This document shows, piece after piece, positions 1-5,718 of a stretch of DNA of 6,951 nucleotides (positions are counted from its first letter, which is position 1; the number at the start of each line of letters is the position of its first letter). Made by a program: the position numbers and the translations under genes. The notes beneath the pieces were generated by a model that saw only the letters and a program-made list of their open reading frames with translations, was not told the origin of the DNA and did no database searches. This DNA is from Gemmatimonadales bacterium UBA4456 (GTDB lineage: Bacteria > Gemmatimonadota > Gemmatimonadetes > Longimicrobiales > Gaopeijiaceae): assembly GCA_002390225.1 (NCBI GenBank), contig DGOW01000002.1, positions 1-6,951 on the forward strand, given 5' to 3'.

Positions 1-1
1 G

Positions 2-409
2 TCGATGATGGAGTCGTACACGCTCTCCGGTGTGGTCGACGCCGCCGAGGACGCGCTGGGATCGATGGACGACCACCTCGACGACGTCTACGAACTTCTG
101 GAGGACCGGGCGCCGGATGGCCTCGTGGCAGACATGGATGCGCTCCGTGAGACGCTTCAGGTGCTCGGCGACGACCTCGATGACGCGTCGGACGGTGCGA
201 GTGTCTGGCGCGGGATCGAAGGCTCCGGGGCGATGCCCACCGCAGATGCTCTTTTCCAGATCGATCGATCTTGGGAAGACCTGCCCGGCGTCATAAACAG
301 GATCAATGGTGTCATGGGAGACTTCAATTCGGTTATTGGCCAGGTCTACGCACCTGCTGCCATGCCGGAGGGCCCAACGGCGATCACTGCTCCCTCACGC
401 GGAGGTTGA
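2..409 (+). CDS. C-terminal end of a large protein, probably a BNR/sortilin-repeat (glycosidase-like) protein; 5' truncated
   Basis: The frame is open to the left edge, so this is the last ~135 codons of a longer gene; the ATG codons at 5 and 8 are probably internal. The visible part is acidic and helical, with a stretch rich in Asp, Glu and Leu (roughly codons 10-65) and then a Pro-Thr start to a final helical segment containing 'INRINGVMGDFNSVIGQVY'. It has no cysteines, membrane segment or catalytic motif. This style resembles the C-terminal helical tail that follows the beta-propeller of secreted VPS10/sortilin-like BNR proteins abundant in Gemmatimonadota and relatives. That is an inference from style, because no propeller repeat is visible here. 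The stop lies three bases before the next gene, whose ribosome-binding site (GGAGG, 401-405) is inside this coding region, so the two are probably co-transcribed. Confidence 0.6.
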   Translation, partial: SMMESYTLSGVVDAAEDALGSMDDHLDDVYELLEDRAPDGLVADMDALRETLQVLGDDLDDASDGASVWRGIEGSGAMPTADALFQIDRSWEDLPGVINRINGVMGDFNSVIGQVYAPAAMPEGPTAITAPSRGG

Positions 410-412
410 TGC

Positions 413-604
413 GTGTCGAAGAGCCGATTTATCGAGGCCGAGCGTCTGAAGCCGTTGATCGCCTATCTCGCGGTGGCCTTCATCGTGATGCTGGCCCTGG
501 GTACCGCAGTTCCAGTCGGACCATCACGTACTCTGCTCATCGTCGCGTGGCTCATCCTACTCCCGATGGGCGCATGGCGGATTCTGAAGAAGCCAGCGGA
601 GTGA
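413..604 (+). CDS. Small two-helix membrane protein, function unknown
   Basis: A 63-residue ORF starting at GTG 413, behind a GGAGG at 401-405 with a 7-base spacer, which supports the start. The N-terminus is charged (SKSRFIEAERLK). Two hydrophobic segments follow, about residues 14-34 and 39-57, with a short turn (VGPSR) between them and a basic end (RILKKPAE). It therefore looks like an inner-membrane helical hairpin. I recognise no family and see no catalytic residues. Its position, three bases after the upstream large gene and five bases before the exported hydrolase, suggests it is translated from the same mRNA. It could be a small accessory or anchor for either neighbour, but nothing in the sequence proves this. 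It reads as a real gene because of the good ribosome site, tight packing and membrane-typical composition. Confidence 0.7.
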   Translation: MSKSRFIEAERLKPLIAYLAVAFIVMLALGTAVPVGPSRTLLIVAWLILLPMGAWRILKKPAE

Positions 605-609
605 CACGC

Positions 610-2049
610 ATGACGCGCACGCGAGCGACCCCGGGGTTCTCACTAGCAGCATCTCTTGCGGTCCTGGTGGCCGCACCAGTATCGGGACAGTGGCCCTCGG
701 ACGACGCAAACCCGACAGAGTTCAATCTTGCGATGAACGCCAAGATGCTCTGTTCGGGGATCTGGGTGCAGGGTCGGGACCCGGCGCTGCACGTGGCCGG
801 AGACCTGCGGCGCTTCGACCACTTTGGGTGGGGCGACGACTTCACCTACGAGATCGACGACGAACGGAAGCGGGTGACGTTGTCTTCTCCACGCTCTCCA
901 CATGCACGTATCGCCCAGTACAGCGGTGATCAGGGATGCGCAGTGCTACCACGGGGCATGGATAACGTGCAGTTCACGCCCTCCGAGGTCGGGGCGGATT
1001 GGCCCAACCGGTCATGGCAGCGGTGGCCGATGGGCGAGCGGAAATCCGATGGTGCACTGTCGCCGGAGATTGACCGGGCTGCGCTGACGGAAGCACTCGA
1101 CTGGGCGATTGCGAATCACGAACACGGTCAGAATACGCGGGCGTTCGTGGTCGTCCACAAGGGCCGGATTATCGGGGAACGCTACGCAACGGGTGTGCCG
1201 CGTGACAGGCCGCACCTCTCCTGGTCGCAGGGCAAGTCGATTACAGCCGCGCTGATTGGGGTCCTGGTGCAGCAGGGTGAATTCTCCCTCGACCAGCCGG
1301 CGCCGGTCGCCGAGTGGGCTAATGACGCGCGGAGTCAGATCACGATCGCCGACCTGCTGCGCATGAGCTCGGGGCTCTCCTTCAACAACTTCGGCCTCGG
1401 CAACGAGAATTCGCTGTCGACCGAGAACCATCATTTCCGGATCTACTTCGACGGGATCAACGTGTTCGATCACGCGGTCAGCTTCCCGGCTGCGGTCGAG
1501 CCGAACACGCGGTGGCGTTACCTGAACTCGGATCCGCTCACGCTCGGCAGGATCGTCCGACAGACGGTCGAGGCGAGAGGGGAGGACTACCACGCCTTCC
1601 CGTGGACCGCTCTGTTCGACCGGATCGGGATCAAGAACGCGGTGCTCGAAACGGACGCGTGGGGAAACTTCATTCTGACGGGCTACGACTACATGTCGGC
1701 CCGCGACTGGGCTCGCTTCGGGCTGCTTCACCTTCAGGACGGCGTCTGGGATGGCGAGCGGATCCTGCCCGAGGGCTGGGTCGACTTCATCAGCACCCCT
1801 GCGCCGGCGAGTGAGGCTCGAAACTACGGTGGTCAGTTCTGGCTCAACGCAGGTGGGGAGTACGACCGGATTCCGCGTGACGCGTTCTGGCCGGCAGGGT
1901 TCATGGGTCAGAACACAGTGGTCATCCCGTCCAGCGATCTGGTCATCGTTCGGCTGGGCCCGAGTCCGGGTGACGAGTACGCCGAGTACATGAACGAGTT
2001 CGTGGGCCGTGTCGTAGAGGCGATCGATGTACCCAACAGCCGGTATTGA
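610..2049 (+). CDS. Exported serine hydrolase, beta-lactamase / CubicO family (class C type)
   Basis: A 479-residue protein. The frame is open back to 271, but ATG 610 is the likely start: GGAG at 598-601 lies 8 bases upstream, and the start opens directly on a signal peptide with basic residues, a hydrophobic core at about 10-24 and likely cleavage after VSG26. GTG 601, overlapping the previous stop, is a second possibility. Residues 27-155 form an N-terminal extension with two cysteines (C48, C110), a possible disulphide in the periplasm. The hydrolase domain follows. The nucleophile motif is S206-Q-G-K209 (SxxK), the second motif is Y304-L-N306 (YxN), and the third-motif region reads G430-F-M-G-Q434, lacking the His or Lys of HxG/KTG, followed by a typical beta-strand (VVIPSSDLVIVRLG). 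The fold covers esterases, D-aminopeptidases, 6-aminohexanoate-dimer hydrolases and penicillin-binding enzymes, so the substrate cannot be told. No Rho-independent terminator directly follows; the next one is at 2229-2262. Confidence 0.88.
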   Translation: MTRTRATPGFSLAASLAVLVAAPVSGQWPSDDANPTEFNLAMNAKMLCSGIWVQGRDPALHVAGDLRRFDHFGWGDDFTYEIDDERKRVTLSSPRSPHARIAQYSGDQGCAVLPRGMDNVQFTPSEVGADWPNRSWQRWPMGERKSDGALSPEIDRAALTEALDWAIANHEHGQNTRAFVVVHKGRIIGERYATGVPRDRPHLSWSQGKSITAALIGVLVQQGEFSLDQPAPVAEWANDARSQITIADLLRMSSGLSFNNFGLGNENSLSTENHHFRIYFDGINVFDHAVSFPAAVEPNTRWRYLNSDPLTLGRIVRQTVEARGEDYHAFPWTALFDRIGIKNAVLETDAWGNFILTGYDYMSARDWARFGLLHLQDGVWDGERILPEGWVDFISTPAPASEARNYGGQFWLNAGGEYDRIPRDAFWPAGFMGQNTVVIPSSDLVIVRLGPSPGDEYAEYMNEFVGRVVEAIDVPNSRY

Positions 2050-2069
2050 GGCGCACCGACGCCGCGCGG

Positions 2070-2098
2070 TTGACCCGGTACGGGGCTCCCACCATCCT
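2070..2098 (+). promoter_or_regulatory. Candidate sigma70-type promoter for the thrS leader
   Basis: TTGACC at 2070-2075 matches five of six bases of the -35 consensus. Seventeen bases downstream is CATCCT (2093-2098), which matches only three of six in the -10 consensus, including its key A and final T. Transcription would start near 2105, placing the leader-peptide ribosome site about 13 bases into the RNA, which is a sensible layout. A second TTGACC at 2104-2109 has no -10 partner. The weak -10 box makes this tentative. Confidence 0.25.
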
Positions 2099-2117
2099 TC
2101 GCGTTGACCATGAATAC

Positions 2118-2122
2118 AGGAG
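2118..2122 (+). promoter_or_regulatory. Ribosome-binding site of the thrS leader peptide
   Basis: AGGAG followed by a six-base spacer (TTCCGG) and GTG 2129. It is the best Shine-Dalgarno match between the hydrolase stop and thrS. It fixes the start and frame of the threonine-rich leader ORF; the ATG at 2138 would be 15 bases away, too far to be the preferred start. Confidence 0.65.
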
Positions 2123-2128
2123 TTCCGG

Positions 2129-2206
2129 GTGCTCGGCATGTGCGTGACCACCATGAGTACGACCACCGGCCAGACTATGGTTCGGAGGTCTGCGCTCCTC
2201 GGTTAG
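2129..2206 (+). CDS. Threonine-rich leader peptide of thrS (candidate attenuation peptide)
   Basis: A 25-codon ORF from GTG 2129 to TAG 2204, too short for ordinary gene finders. Its middle reads V-T-T-M-S-T-T-T-G-Q-T: codons ACC ACC at 2147-2152, ACG ACC ACC at 2159-2167 and ACT at 2174-2176, six threonines in 25 residues. The C-terminal part is M-V-R-R-S-A-L-L-G. It lies between a good AGGAG and a strong terminator hairpin, upstream of the gene for threonyl-tRNA synthetase, so the repeated residue matches the amino acid handled by the downstream enzyme. That is the defining layout of ribosome-mediated attenuation (known precedents: thrL for thrABC and pheM for pheST in E. coli). In this model the product has no function of its own; its translation reports the supply of charged tRNA-Thr. 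The ORF and codons are seen directly; the regulatory role is inferred. Confidence 0.72.
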   Translation: MLGMCVTTMSTTTGQTMVRRSALLG

Positions 2207-2244
2207 GCTACGCCGAACCCGAAACGAGACGCGGCCCCCGAATC
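2179..2244 (+). promoter_or_regulatory. Candidate attenuator switch: mutually exclusive RNA pairings upstream of thrS
   Basis: GGTTCGG at 2179-2185 has two possible partners. It can pair perfectly (7 bp) with CCGAACC at 2213-2219. Alternatively, 2179-2188 pairs with 2236-2244 (nine pairs, one G-U, A2186 bulged), using the upper 5' arm and loop of the terminator and so preventing it from forming. A hairpin at 2199-2222 (GGTT/AACC and GGC/GCC with a TAC loop, plus two outer pairs across a bulged C) fits inside the second arrangement and occupies 2213-2219, favouring it. A ribosome stalled on the threonine codons at 2147-2167 would leave 2179-2188 mostly free (antiterminator). One that reaches the stop at 2204 would cover 2179-2188 and let the terminator fold. 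The pairings were worked out by hand, with no energy calculation. Confidence 0.55.
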
Positions 2245-2262
2245 TCGGGCGCCGCGTTTTTT
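2229..2262 (+). terminator. Rho-independent terminator / attenuator before thrS
   Basis: The 5' arm at 2229-2241 pairs with 2245-2257 around a three-base loop (ATC). There are twelve Watson-Crick pairs and a single C-C mismatch (2236/2250), followed by six T (2257-2262). It ends 48 bases before the thrS start, with no convincing promoter between, so it probably acts on transcription entering thrS as the terminator half of the attenuator. It may also end the upstream hydrolase transcript. Confidence 0.85.
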
Positions 2263-2310
2263 GATGCTCGTGGGTGACCTGAGATCCCACGCCCACCAAC
2301 ACATCAACTC

Positions 2311-4233
2311 ATGTCCAGCGAACAGATCAAGATCACGCTCCCGAACGGCGACGTTCTCGATATGCCGGCAGGTTCAACGGCGGGCGACGTTGCGGCCAGG
2401 ATCGGCCCCGGCCTAGCCAAGGCAGCTGTAGCTGCAGTCGTGAACGACGACACGATCGGGCTCATGGAGCCAATCGAGAGCGACGCCGACATCCAGATCC
2501 TCACGGAGCGGGATCCGGCCGCTCTCGGCGTGCTTCGACACTCCGCGGCCCACATCCTGGCCACGGCCGTTCGTGAACTCCGACCCGGGGCGGGAATCGG
2601 CTTCGGGCCGGCGATCGATGACGGCTTCTACTACGACTTCGAGGTGGACGCACCGTTCACGCCGGAGGACCTCGAGGCCTTTGAGAACAAGATGGCCGAG
2701 GTCACGGAGGCCGATCAGCTGTTCAAGCGACGCCAGGTCGACAAGGACGAGGCGCGTGAACTCTTCAGCGACGATCCGCTCAAGCTCGAGCGACTCGAGG
2801 AGTTCGATGACGACGAGGTCATTACGGTGTACGAGAACGGCCCGTTCCTGGATCTGTGTAAGGGACCGCACGTCCCGAGCACGGGGAAGCTGAAGTACTT
2901 CAAGCTGCTCTCGGGCGCGGGTGCGTACTGGAGAGGTGACGAGAAGCGCCAGATGCTCCAGCGGATCTACGGGACGGCGTTCCACAAAAAAGCCCAGCTC
3001 GAAGAACATCTGCACCGGCTCGAAGAGGCGAAGCGACGAGATCACCGTCGGCTCGGTCGTGAGTTGGGACTGTTCCAGTTCCATCCGGTGTCGCCGGGTG
3101 CTCCATTCTGGACGCCTCGTGGCACGGTGCTCTACAACACGCTCGAACAGTTCGTGAGAGGACGGCAGCAAAAAGACTTCCTTGAGGTGAAGACCCCGTT
3201 GCTGTACACAAAAGAGCTCTGGGAGCAGTCAGGGCACTGGGGGAAGTACCGGGAGAACATGTTCCTCGTGCTCGACAACGAATCGGGTGAGCATGACATG
3301 TCGCTGAAGCCGATGAACTGCCCATCGCATCACCTGTACTATGCGTCCGAAACGCATTCGTATCGCGAGCTGCCACTTCGCTTCACCACGCTAGATGTAC
3401 TTCATCGCAACGAGCTGTCGGGAGCATTGTCGGGATTGACGCGCGTACGGCAGTTCGCCCAGGATGATTGCCACGTGTATCTGCGTGAGGATCAGATTGC
3501 GGAAGAAGTCCAGTTTCTGACGGACTTCATTCTCGGGCATTACGAGGCGTTCGGTCTTGAATCACGTGTGAAGTTCGCCACGCGCCCGGAGATGCGGATC
3601 GGGAGCGACGAGCAGTGGGACCACGCCGAGGCGGCGCTGCGTGAGGCACTCGAGGCGACGGGGTGTGAGTATGAGGTGGAGGAAGGTGACGGTGCCTTCT
3701 ATGGGCCCAAGATCGACTTCCATGTCACGGACTCGATTGGCCGGAGTTGGCAGCTCGGCACCATCCAGCTTGACTACAACGCACCGGAGCGCTTTGACCT
3801 CACCTATGTGGGGAGCGACAACGCAGCACATCGCCCGGTGGTCATCCACCGGGCGGTATGTGGTTCATTCGAGCGCTTTATCGCGATCCTGATCGAGCAT
3901 TATGCGGGCGTATTCCCGACGTGGCTCGCCCCGGAGCAGGTACGGATCCTCTCTGTCGGGCAGGATTGGGACGAGAGCGCTCAGGAACTGACGGACGCCC
4001 TCGGGCATGCGGGTGTGCGCGCTACGCTCCAGTCGCGCGAGACGCTTGGCTACCGCATCCGACAAGCCGAGACGGAGAAGATTCCGTACATGGGCGTCGT
4101 GGGTGAGCGCGAGGCTGCGGAGGGGACGGTAGCGGTTCGAAAACGTGGGGCCGGGAAGAAGCAGGAGGTGATGTCGCGCGAGGCGTTCATCTCGCTGGTA
4201 ACAGACGAGATACGGAGTCGTGCCCTCGCTTGA
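2311..4233 (+). CDS. thrS: Threonyl-tRNA synthetase
   Basis: Charges tRNA-Thr with threonine using ATP, in the cytosol. The 640-residue protein has the full bacterial length (E. coli 642). Domains in order: TGS (about 4-66); the second editing domain that removes mis-attached serine, with H77-x3-H81 and C183/H187 in DLCKGPHVP; the class II catalytic core; and the anticodon-binding domain (about 540-636). Zinc ligands are C337 (MNCP), H388 (DDCH) and H513 (VIHRA). Motif 2 contains R366-N-E followed by GALSGLTRVRQF, and motif 3 is GSFERFIAILIEHYAG. All key residues are present, so it should be active and proofreading-competent. ATG 2311 is the only plausible start, but no Shine-Dalgarno sequence precedes it (the upstream run is CA-rich). 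Directly upstream lies a candidate threonine-codon attenuator. Downstream is the usual partner infC. Confidence 0.98.
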   Translation: MSSEQIKITLPNGDVLDMPAGSTAGDVAARIGPGLAKAAVAAVVNDDTIGLMEPIESDADIQILTERDPAALGVLRHSAAHILATAVRELRPGAGIGFGPAIDDGFYYDFEVDAPFTPEDLEAFENKMAEVTEADQLFKRRQVDKDEARELFSDDPLKLERLEEFDDDEVITVYENGPFLDLCKGPHVPSTGKLKYFKLLSGAGAYWRGDEKRQMLQRIYGTAFHKKAQLEEHLHRLEEAKRRDHRRLGRELGLFQFHPVSPGAPFWTPRGTVLYNTLEQFVRGRQQKDFLEVKTPLLYTKELWEQSGHWGKYRENMFLVLDNESGEHDMSLKPMNCPSHHLYYASETHSYRELPLRFTTLDVLHRNELSGALSGLTRVRQFAQDDCHVYLREDQIAEEVQFLTDFILGHYEAFGLESRVKFATRPEMRIGSDEQWDHAEAALREALEATGCEYEVEEGDGAFYGPKIDFHVTDSIGRSWQLGTIQLDYNAPERFDLTYVGSDNAAHRPVVIHRAVCGSFERFIAILIEHYAGVFPTWLAPEQVRILSVGQDWDESAQELTDALGHAGVRATLQSRETLGYRIRQAETEKIPYMGVVGEREAAEGTVAVRKRGAGKKQEVMSREAFISLVTDEIRSRALA

Positions 4234-4405
4234 CCGGCAGCGCGGTCTCGGTCATCTTTTCGTTCACCCCTCGGGGTGAATGACAATTGAAAAAGTGAGC
4301 CGTTTGACCGGCGGCTCCACCTTCAGGGCCCCTTGGGGCCGCCATGAGGGTCGCTCGGGTCGATGACCGGGGGCGTGAGCCCCCGCGTACTCGCCCCGGT
4401 CGCGG

Positions 4406-4432
4406 CCCGAGATTCGTCTCGGGTTTTTTTTT
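4406..4432 (+). terminator. Rho-independent terminator / possible attenuator before infC
   Basis: A perfect 7-bp stem, CCCGAGA (4406-4412) with TCTCGGG (4417-4423), closed by a TTCG loop and followed by nine T (4424-4432). It is a textbook intrinsic terminator. It lies 173 bases after the thrS stop and 71 bases before the infC start. It may end thrS transcripts, or act conditionally as an attenuator for infC-rpmI-rplT. Confidence 0.85.
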
Positions 4433-4490
4433 ACGACGAAGGCAACATTGCAGGATGAGGCCCGGAAGGGACTCGCATCGAGACTCCATC

Positions 4491-4503
4491 GGAGGGAAAG
4501 GAA
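4491..4503 (+). promoter_or_regulatory. Ribosome-binding site that fixes the ATC start of infC
   Basis: GGAGG at 4491-4495 with an eight-base spacer leads to ATC 4504. No ATG, GTG or TTG lies in the infC frame between the in-frame stop at 4456 and GTG 4624, so this strong site points to a non-standard start codon. Confidence 0.8.
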
Positions 4504-5019
4504 ATCAGCAAGGACCGAGTTCGTGTCAACGACCAGATCAGGATCAGCCCCATCCGGCTGATTCAGGACGACGGTGAGCAGGTCGGCATCGTCTCCATCG
4601 ACGAGGCCCGGGAACGGGCCAAGGTGCGCACGATGGATCTGGTTGAGGTTGCTCCCGACGCACGTCCGCCCGTGGTCAAGATGATGGACTACGGCAAGTA
4701 CAAGTACGAGGCGGATCGGCAGCGACGTGAGGCACGGAAAAAGCAGCACACGATCAGGGTCAAGGAAGTGAAGTTCCGTCCGGGCATCGAAGACCACGAC
4801 TACAACTTCAAGGTTGGACACGCTCGGCGCTTTCTGGACGAGGGCAACAAGGTCAAGCTGACGATGATGTTTCGTGGGCGTCAGGTGACTCACCCTGAGA
4901 TCGGTAAGGAAGTCCTGGCACGGGTCATGGAAGACCTTCAGGAAGTTGGACAGCCGGAGTCGTTCCCGAGTATGGAAGGTCGGATCATGTCGATGGTCCT
5001 GGCCCCACTGAAAGACTGA
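4504..5019 (+). CDS. infC: Translation initiation factor IF-3 (non-canonical ATC start)
   Basis: IF3 binds the 30S subunit, keeps it apart from 50S and checks start-codon pairing. From ATC 4504 the protein is 171 residues, the normal family length. The N-domain begins (M)SKDRVRVNDQIR and includes a DGEQVGIVSIDEARERA stretch, DLVEVAP (45-51) and the signature MMDYGKYKYE (60-69). A charged linker leads to the C-domain (about 80-168) with VKEVKFRPGI and the KVGHARRFLDEGNKVKL region. The next usable start, GTG 4624, would remove 40 residues of conserved N-domain, so a normal start codon cannot give a proper protein. ATT in E. coli and ATC in the Myxococcus dsg/infC gene are known IF3 starts; IF3 itself rejects them, so its level feeds back on its synthesis. 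The same loop is likely here. rpmI follows 44 bases later. Confidence 0.95.
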   Translation: MSKDRVRVNDQIRISPIRLIQDDGEQVGIVSIDEARERAKVRTMDLVEVAPDARPPVVKMMDYGKYKYEADRQRREARKKQHTIRVKEVKFRPGIEDHDYNFKVGHARRFLDEGNKVKLTMMFRGRQVTHPEIGKEVLARVMEDLQEVGQPESFPSMEGRIMSMVLAPLKD

Positions 5020-5063
5020 CAGACTGAGCCCCGGATTGATGGGGTACATTGGAGTTCTGAAGC

Positions 5064-5264
5064 ATGCCGAAGATGAAAACCCATCGGGGCGCCGCGAAGC
5101 GGGTAAAGGTCACGGGCACCGGAAAGCTGAAGCGGATGCGCTCGAACAAGAGCCACATTTTGAATAAGAAGACGACGAAGCGTAAGCGTCGTCTGCGGCA
5201 GCCGAGTCTCGTCAGCAAGGCCGACGAGAAGAAGCTGAACAAGATCCTTCCCTACGGCTCCTGA
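5064..5264 (+). CDS. rpmI: 50S ribosomal protein L35
   Basis: A 66-residue, strongly basic protein that binds 23S rRNA in the large subunit. It opens with the L35 hallmark MPKMKTHRGAAKRVKVTGTG and continues through KLKRMRSNKSHILNKK and TKRKRRLR to a PYGS end, all typical, with normal length for the family. GGAG at 5051-5054, nine bases ahead of ATG 5064, serves as the ribosome site. The stop codon overlaps the AGGAGG that serves rplT, so the two ribosomal genes are tightly coupled. It is part of the conserved infC-rpmI-rplT unit and is expected to share its control. Confidence 0.98.
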   Translation: MPKMKTHRGAAKRVKVTGTGKLKRMRSNKSHILNKKTTKRKRRLRQPSLVSKADEKKLNKILPYGS

Positions 5265-5276
5265 GGAGGCTGAACC

Positions 5277-5645
5277 ATGCCTAGAGCAACCTCCGCAGTC
5301 CCGCGGAATAAGCGGAAGAAAAAGATTTTCAAGGCCGCCAAGGGCTATTTTGGTGGACGGAAGAATCTCTACAAGACCGCAAAGGACGCAGTCGAAAGGG
5401 GATGGGAGCACGCCTACCGGGACCGCAAGAAGAAGAAGCGGAACTTCAGGCGTCTCTGGATCGCCCGCATCAATGCCGCTGCGCGTGAGCACGACATGTC
5501 GTACTCGCGATTCATCAACGGCCTCAAGGCCGCGGGTATCGAGCTCGATCGCAAGGCGCTCGCCGACCTCGCCGTCCGTAATCCGGAGGCGTTCGGAGCG
5601 ATCGTCGAGCAGGCAAAGGAAGGCTTGGCCGCAAAGGCTGGCTGA
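5277..5645 (+). CDS. rplT: 50S ribosomal protein L20
   Basis: A 122-residue basic protein, slightly longer than the usual ~118. It binds 23S rRNA early in 50S assembly. The N-terminal tail (MPRATSAVPRNKRKKKIFK) and the segment AKGYFGGRKNLYKTAKDAVE are followed by AYRDRKKKKRNFRRLWIARI and NAAAREHDMSYSRFINGL, all diagnostic of L20, and then the globular C-domain that in other species also binds its own mRNA. An AGGAGG at 5264-5269, seven bases ahead of ATG 5277, is the strongest ribosome site in the window. In several bacteria L20 represses infC-rpmI-rplT by binding the leader mRNA; here the structured stretch 4234-4503 is the candidate target (inference). Confidence 0.98.
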   Translation: MPRATSAVPRNKRKKKIFKAAKGYFGGRKNLYKTAKDAVERGWEHAYRDRKKKKRNFRRLWIARINAAAREHDMSYSRFINGLKAAGIELDRKALADLAVRNPEAFGAIVEQAKEGLAAKAG

Positions 5646-5669
5646 TCGCAGCACGTGAGGCAGGATTCC

Positions 5670-5709
5670 GAGGGCTCCGTAGCGTGGCTGCGGGGCCCTC
5701 CTGTCGTTT
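5670..5709 (+). terminator. Hairpin after rplT, weak terminator or processing site
   Basis: GAGGGCTCCG (5670-5679) pairs with CGGGGCCCTC (5691-5700): ten pairs, one of them G-U, around an eleven-base loop that holds a further AGC/GCT pairing. The sequence after it (CTGTCGTTT) has only three consecutive T, so complete termination is unlikely. Its position suggests partial termination or transcript stabilisation at the end of the ribosomal-protein unit. The next gene's ribosome site (GGAGG, 5710-5714) follows directly, so the hairpin may also limit access to it. Confidence 0.45.
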
Positions 5710-5718
5710 GGAGGCCAT

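Larger units (their letters stand above)
4234..4503 (+). promoter_or_regulatory. Structured leader between thrS and infC, candidate autoregulatory mRNA element
   Basis: A 270-base gene-free stretch dense in hairpins: 4263-4269/4274-4280 (TTCACCC with GGGTGAA, loop CTCG); 4310-4315/4338-4343 (GGCGGC with GCCGCC), which competes with a smaller GGCCC/GGGCC hairpin inside it; 4368-4374/4379-4385 (CGGGGGC with GCCCCCG, GNRA-type loop GTGA); and the terminator at 4406-4432. In other bacteria the mRNA ahead of infC-rpmI-rplT is bound by L20, in B. subtilis causing premature termination. A leader with a terminator just before infC is consistent with such control, but I cannot match it to a specific L20-leader class. 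No strong sigma70 promoter was seen inside it; ATGACA at 4280-4285 with TTTGAC 17 bases on is weak. Confidence 0.45.

Noticed and set aside
271..609. N-terminal extension of the serine hydrolase back to 271
   Set aside because: It would overlap two other genes in another frame and bury the signal peptide; ATG 610 has a proper ribosome site.
1012..2166. Long antisense ORF (384 codons) opposite the serine hydrolase
   Set aside because: It lies opposite a gene with signal peptide and catalytic motifs, has an Arg/Pro/Val-rich shadow composition and shows no recognisable motif; a by-product of high GC.
2118..2262. T-box riboswitch for thrS
   Set aside because: I see no T-box consensus sequence or specifier stem; the region instead holds a translatable Thr-rich ORF.
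2110..2277. 55-codon ORF (ATG 2110) in another frame through the thrS leader
   Set aside because: It has no ribosome site ahead of it, reads through the terminator, and is not enriched in an amino acid that makes sense for thrS; the GTG 2129 frame fits AGGAG and the Thr logic.
2413..3171. Antisense ORF opposite thrS, and similar minus-strand ORFs at 2900-3376, 4264-5049 and 4938-5783
   Set aside because: All mirror well-conserved + strand genes and span several gene boundaries; no ribosome site or family signature.
4280..4366. 28-codon ORF (ATG 4280) in the infC leader
   Set aside because: No usable ribosome site spacing, no run of one amino acid, and it is covered by hairpins; probably chance.
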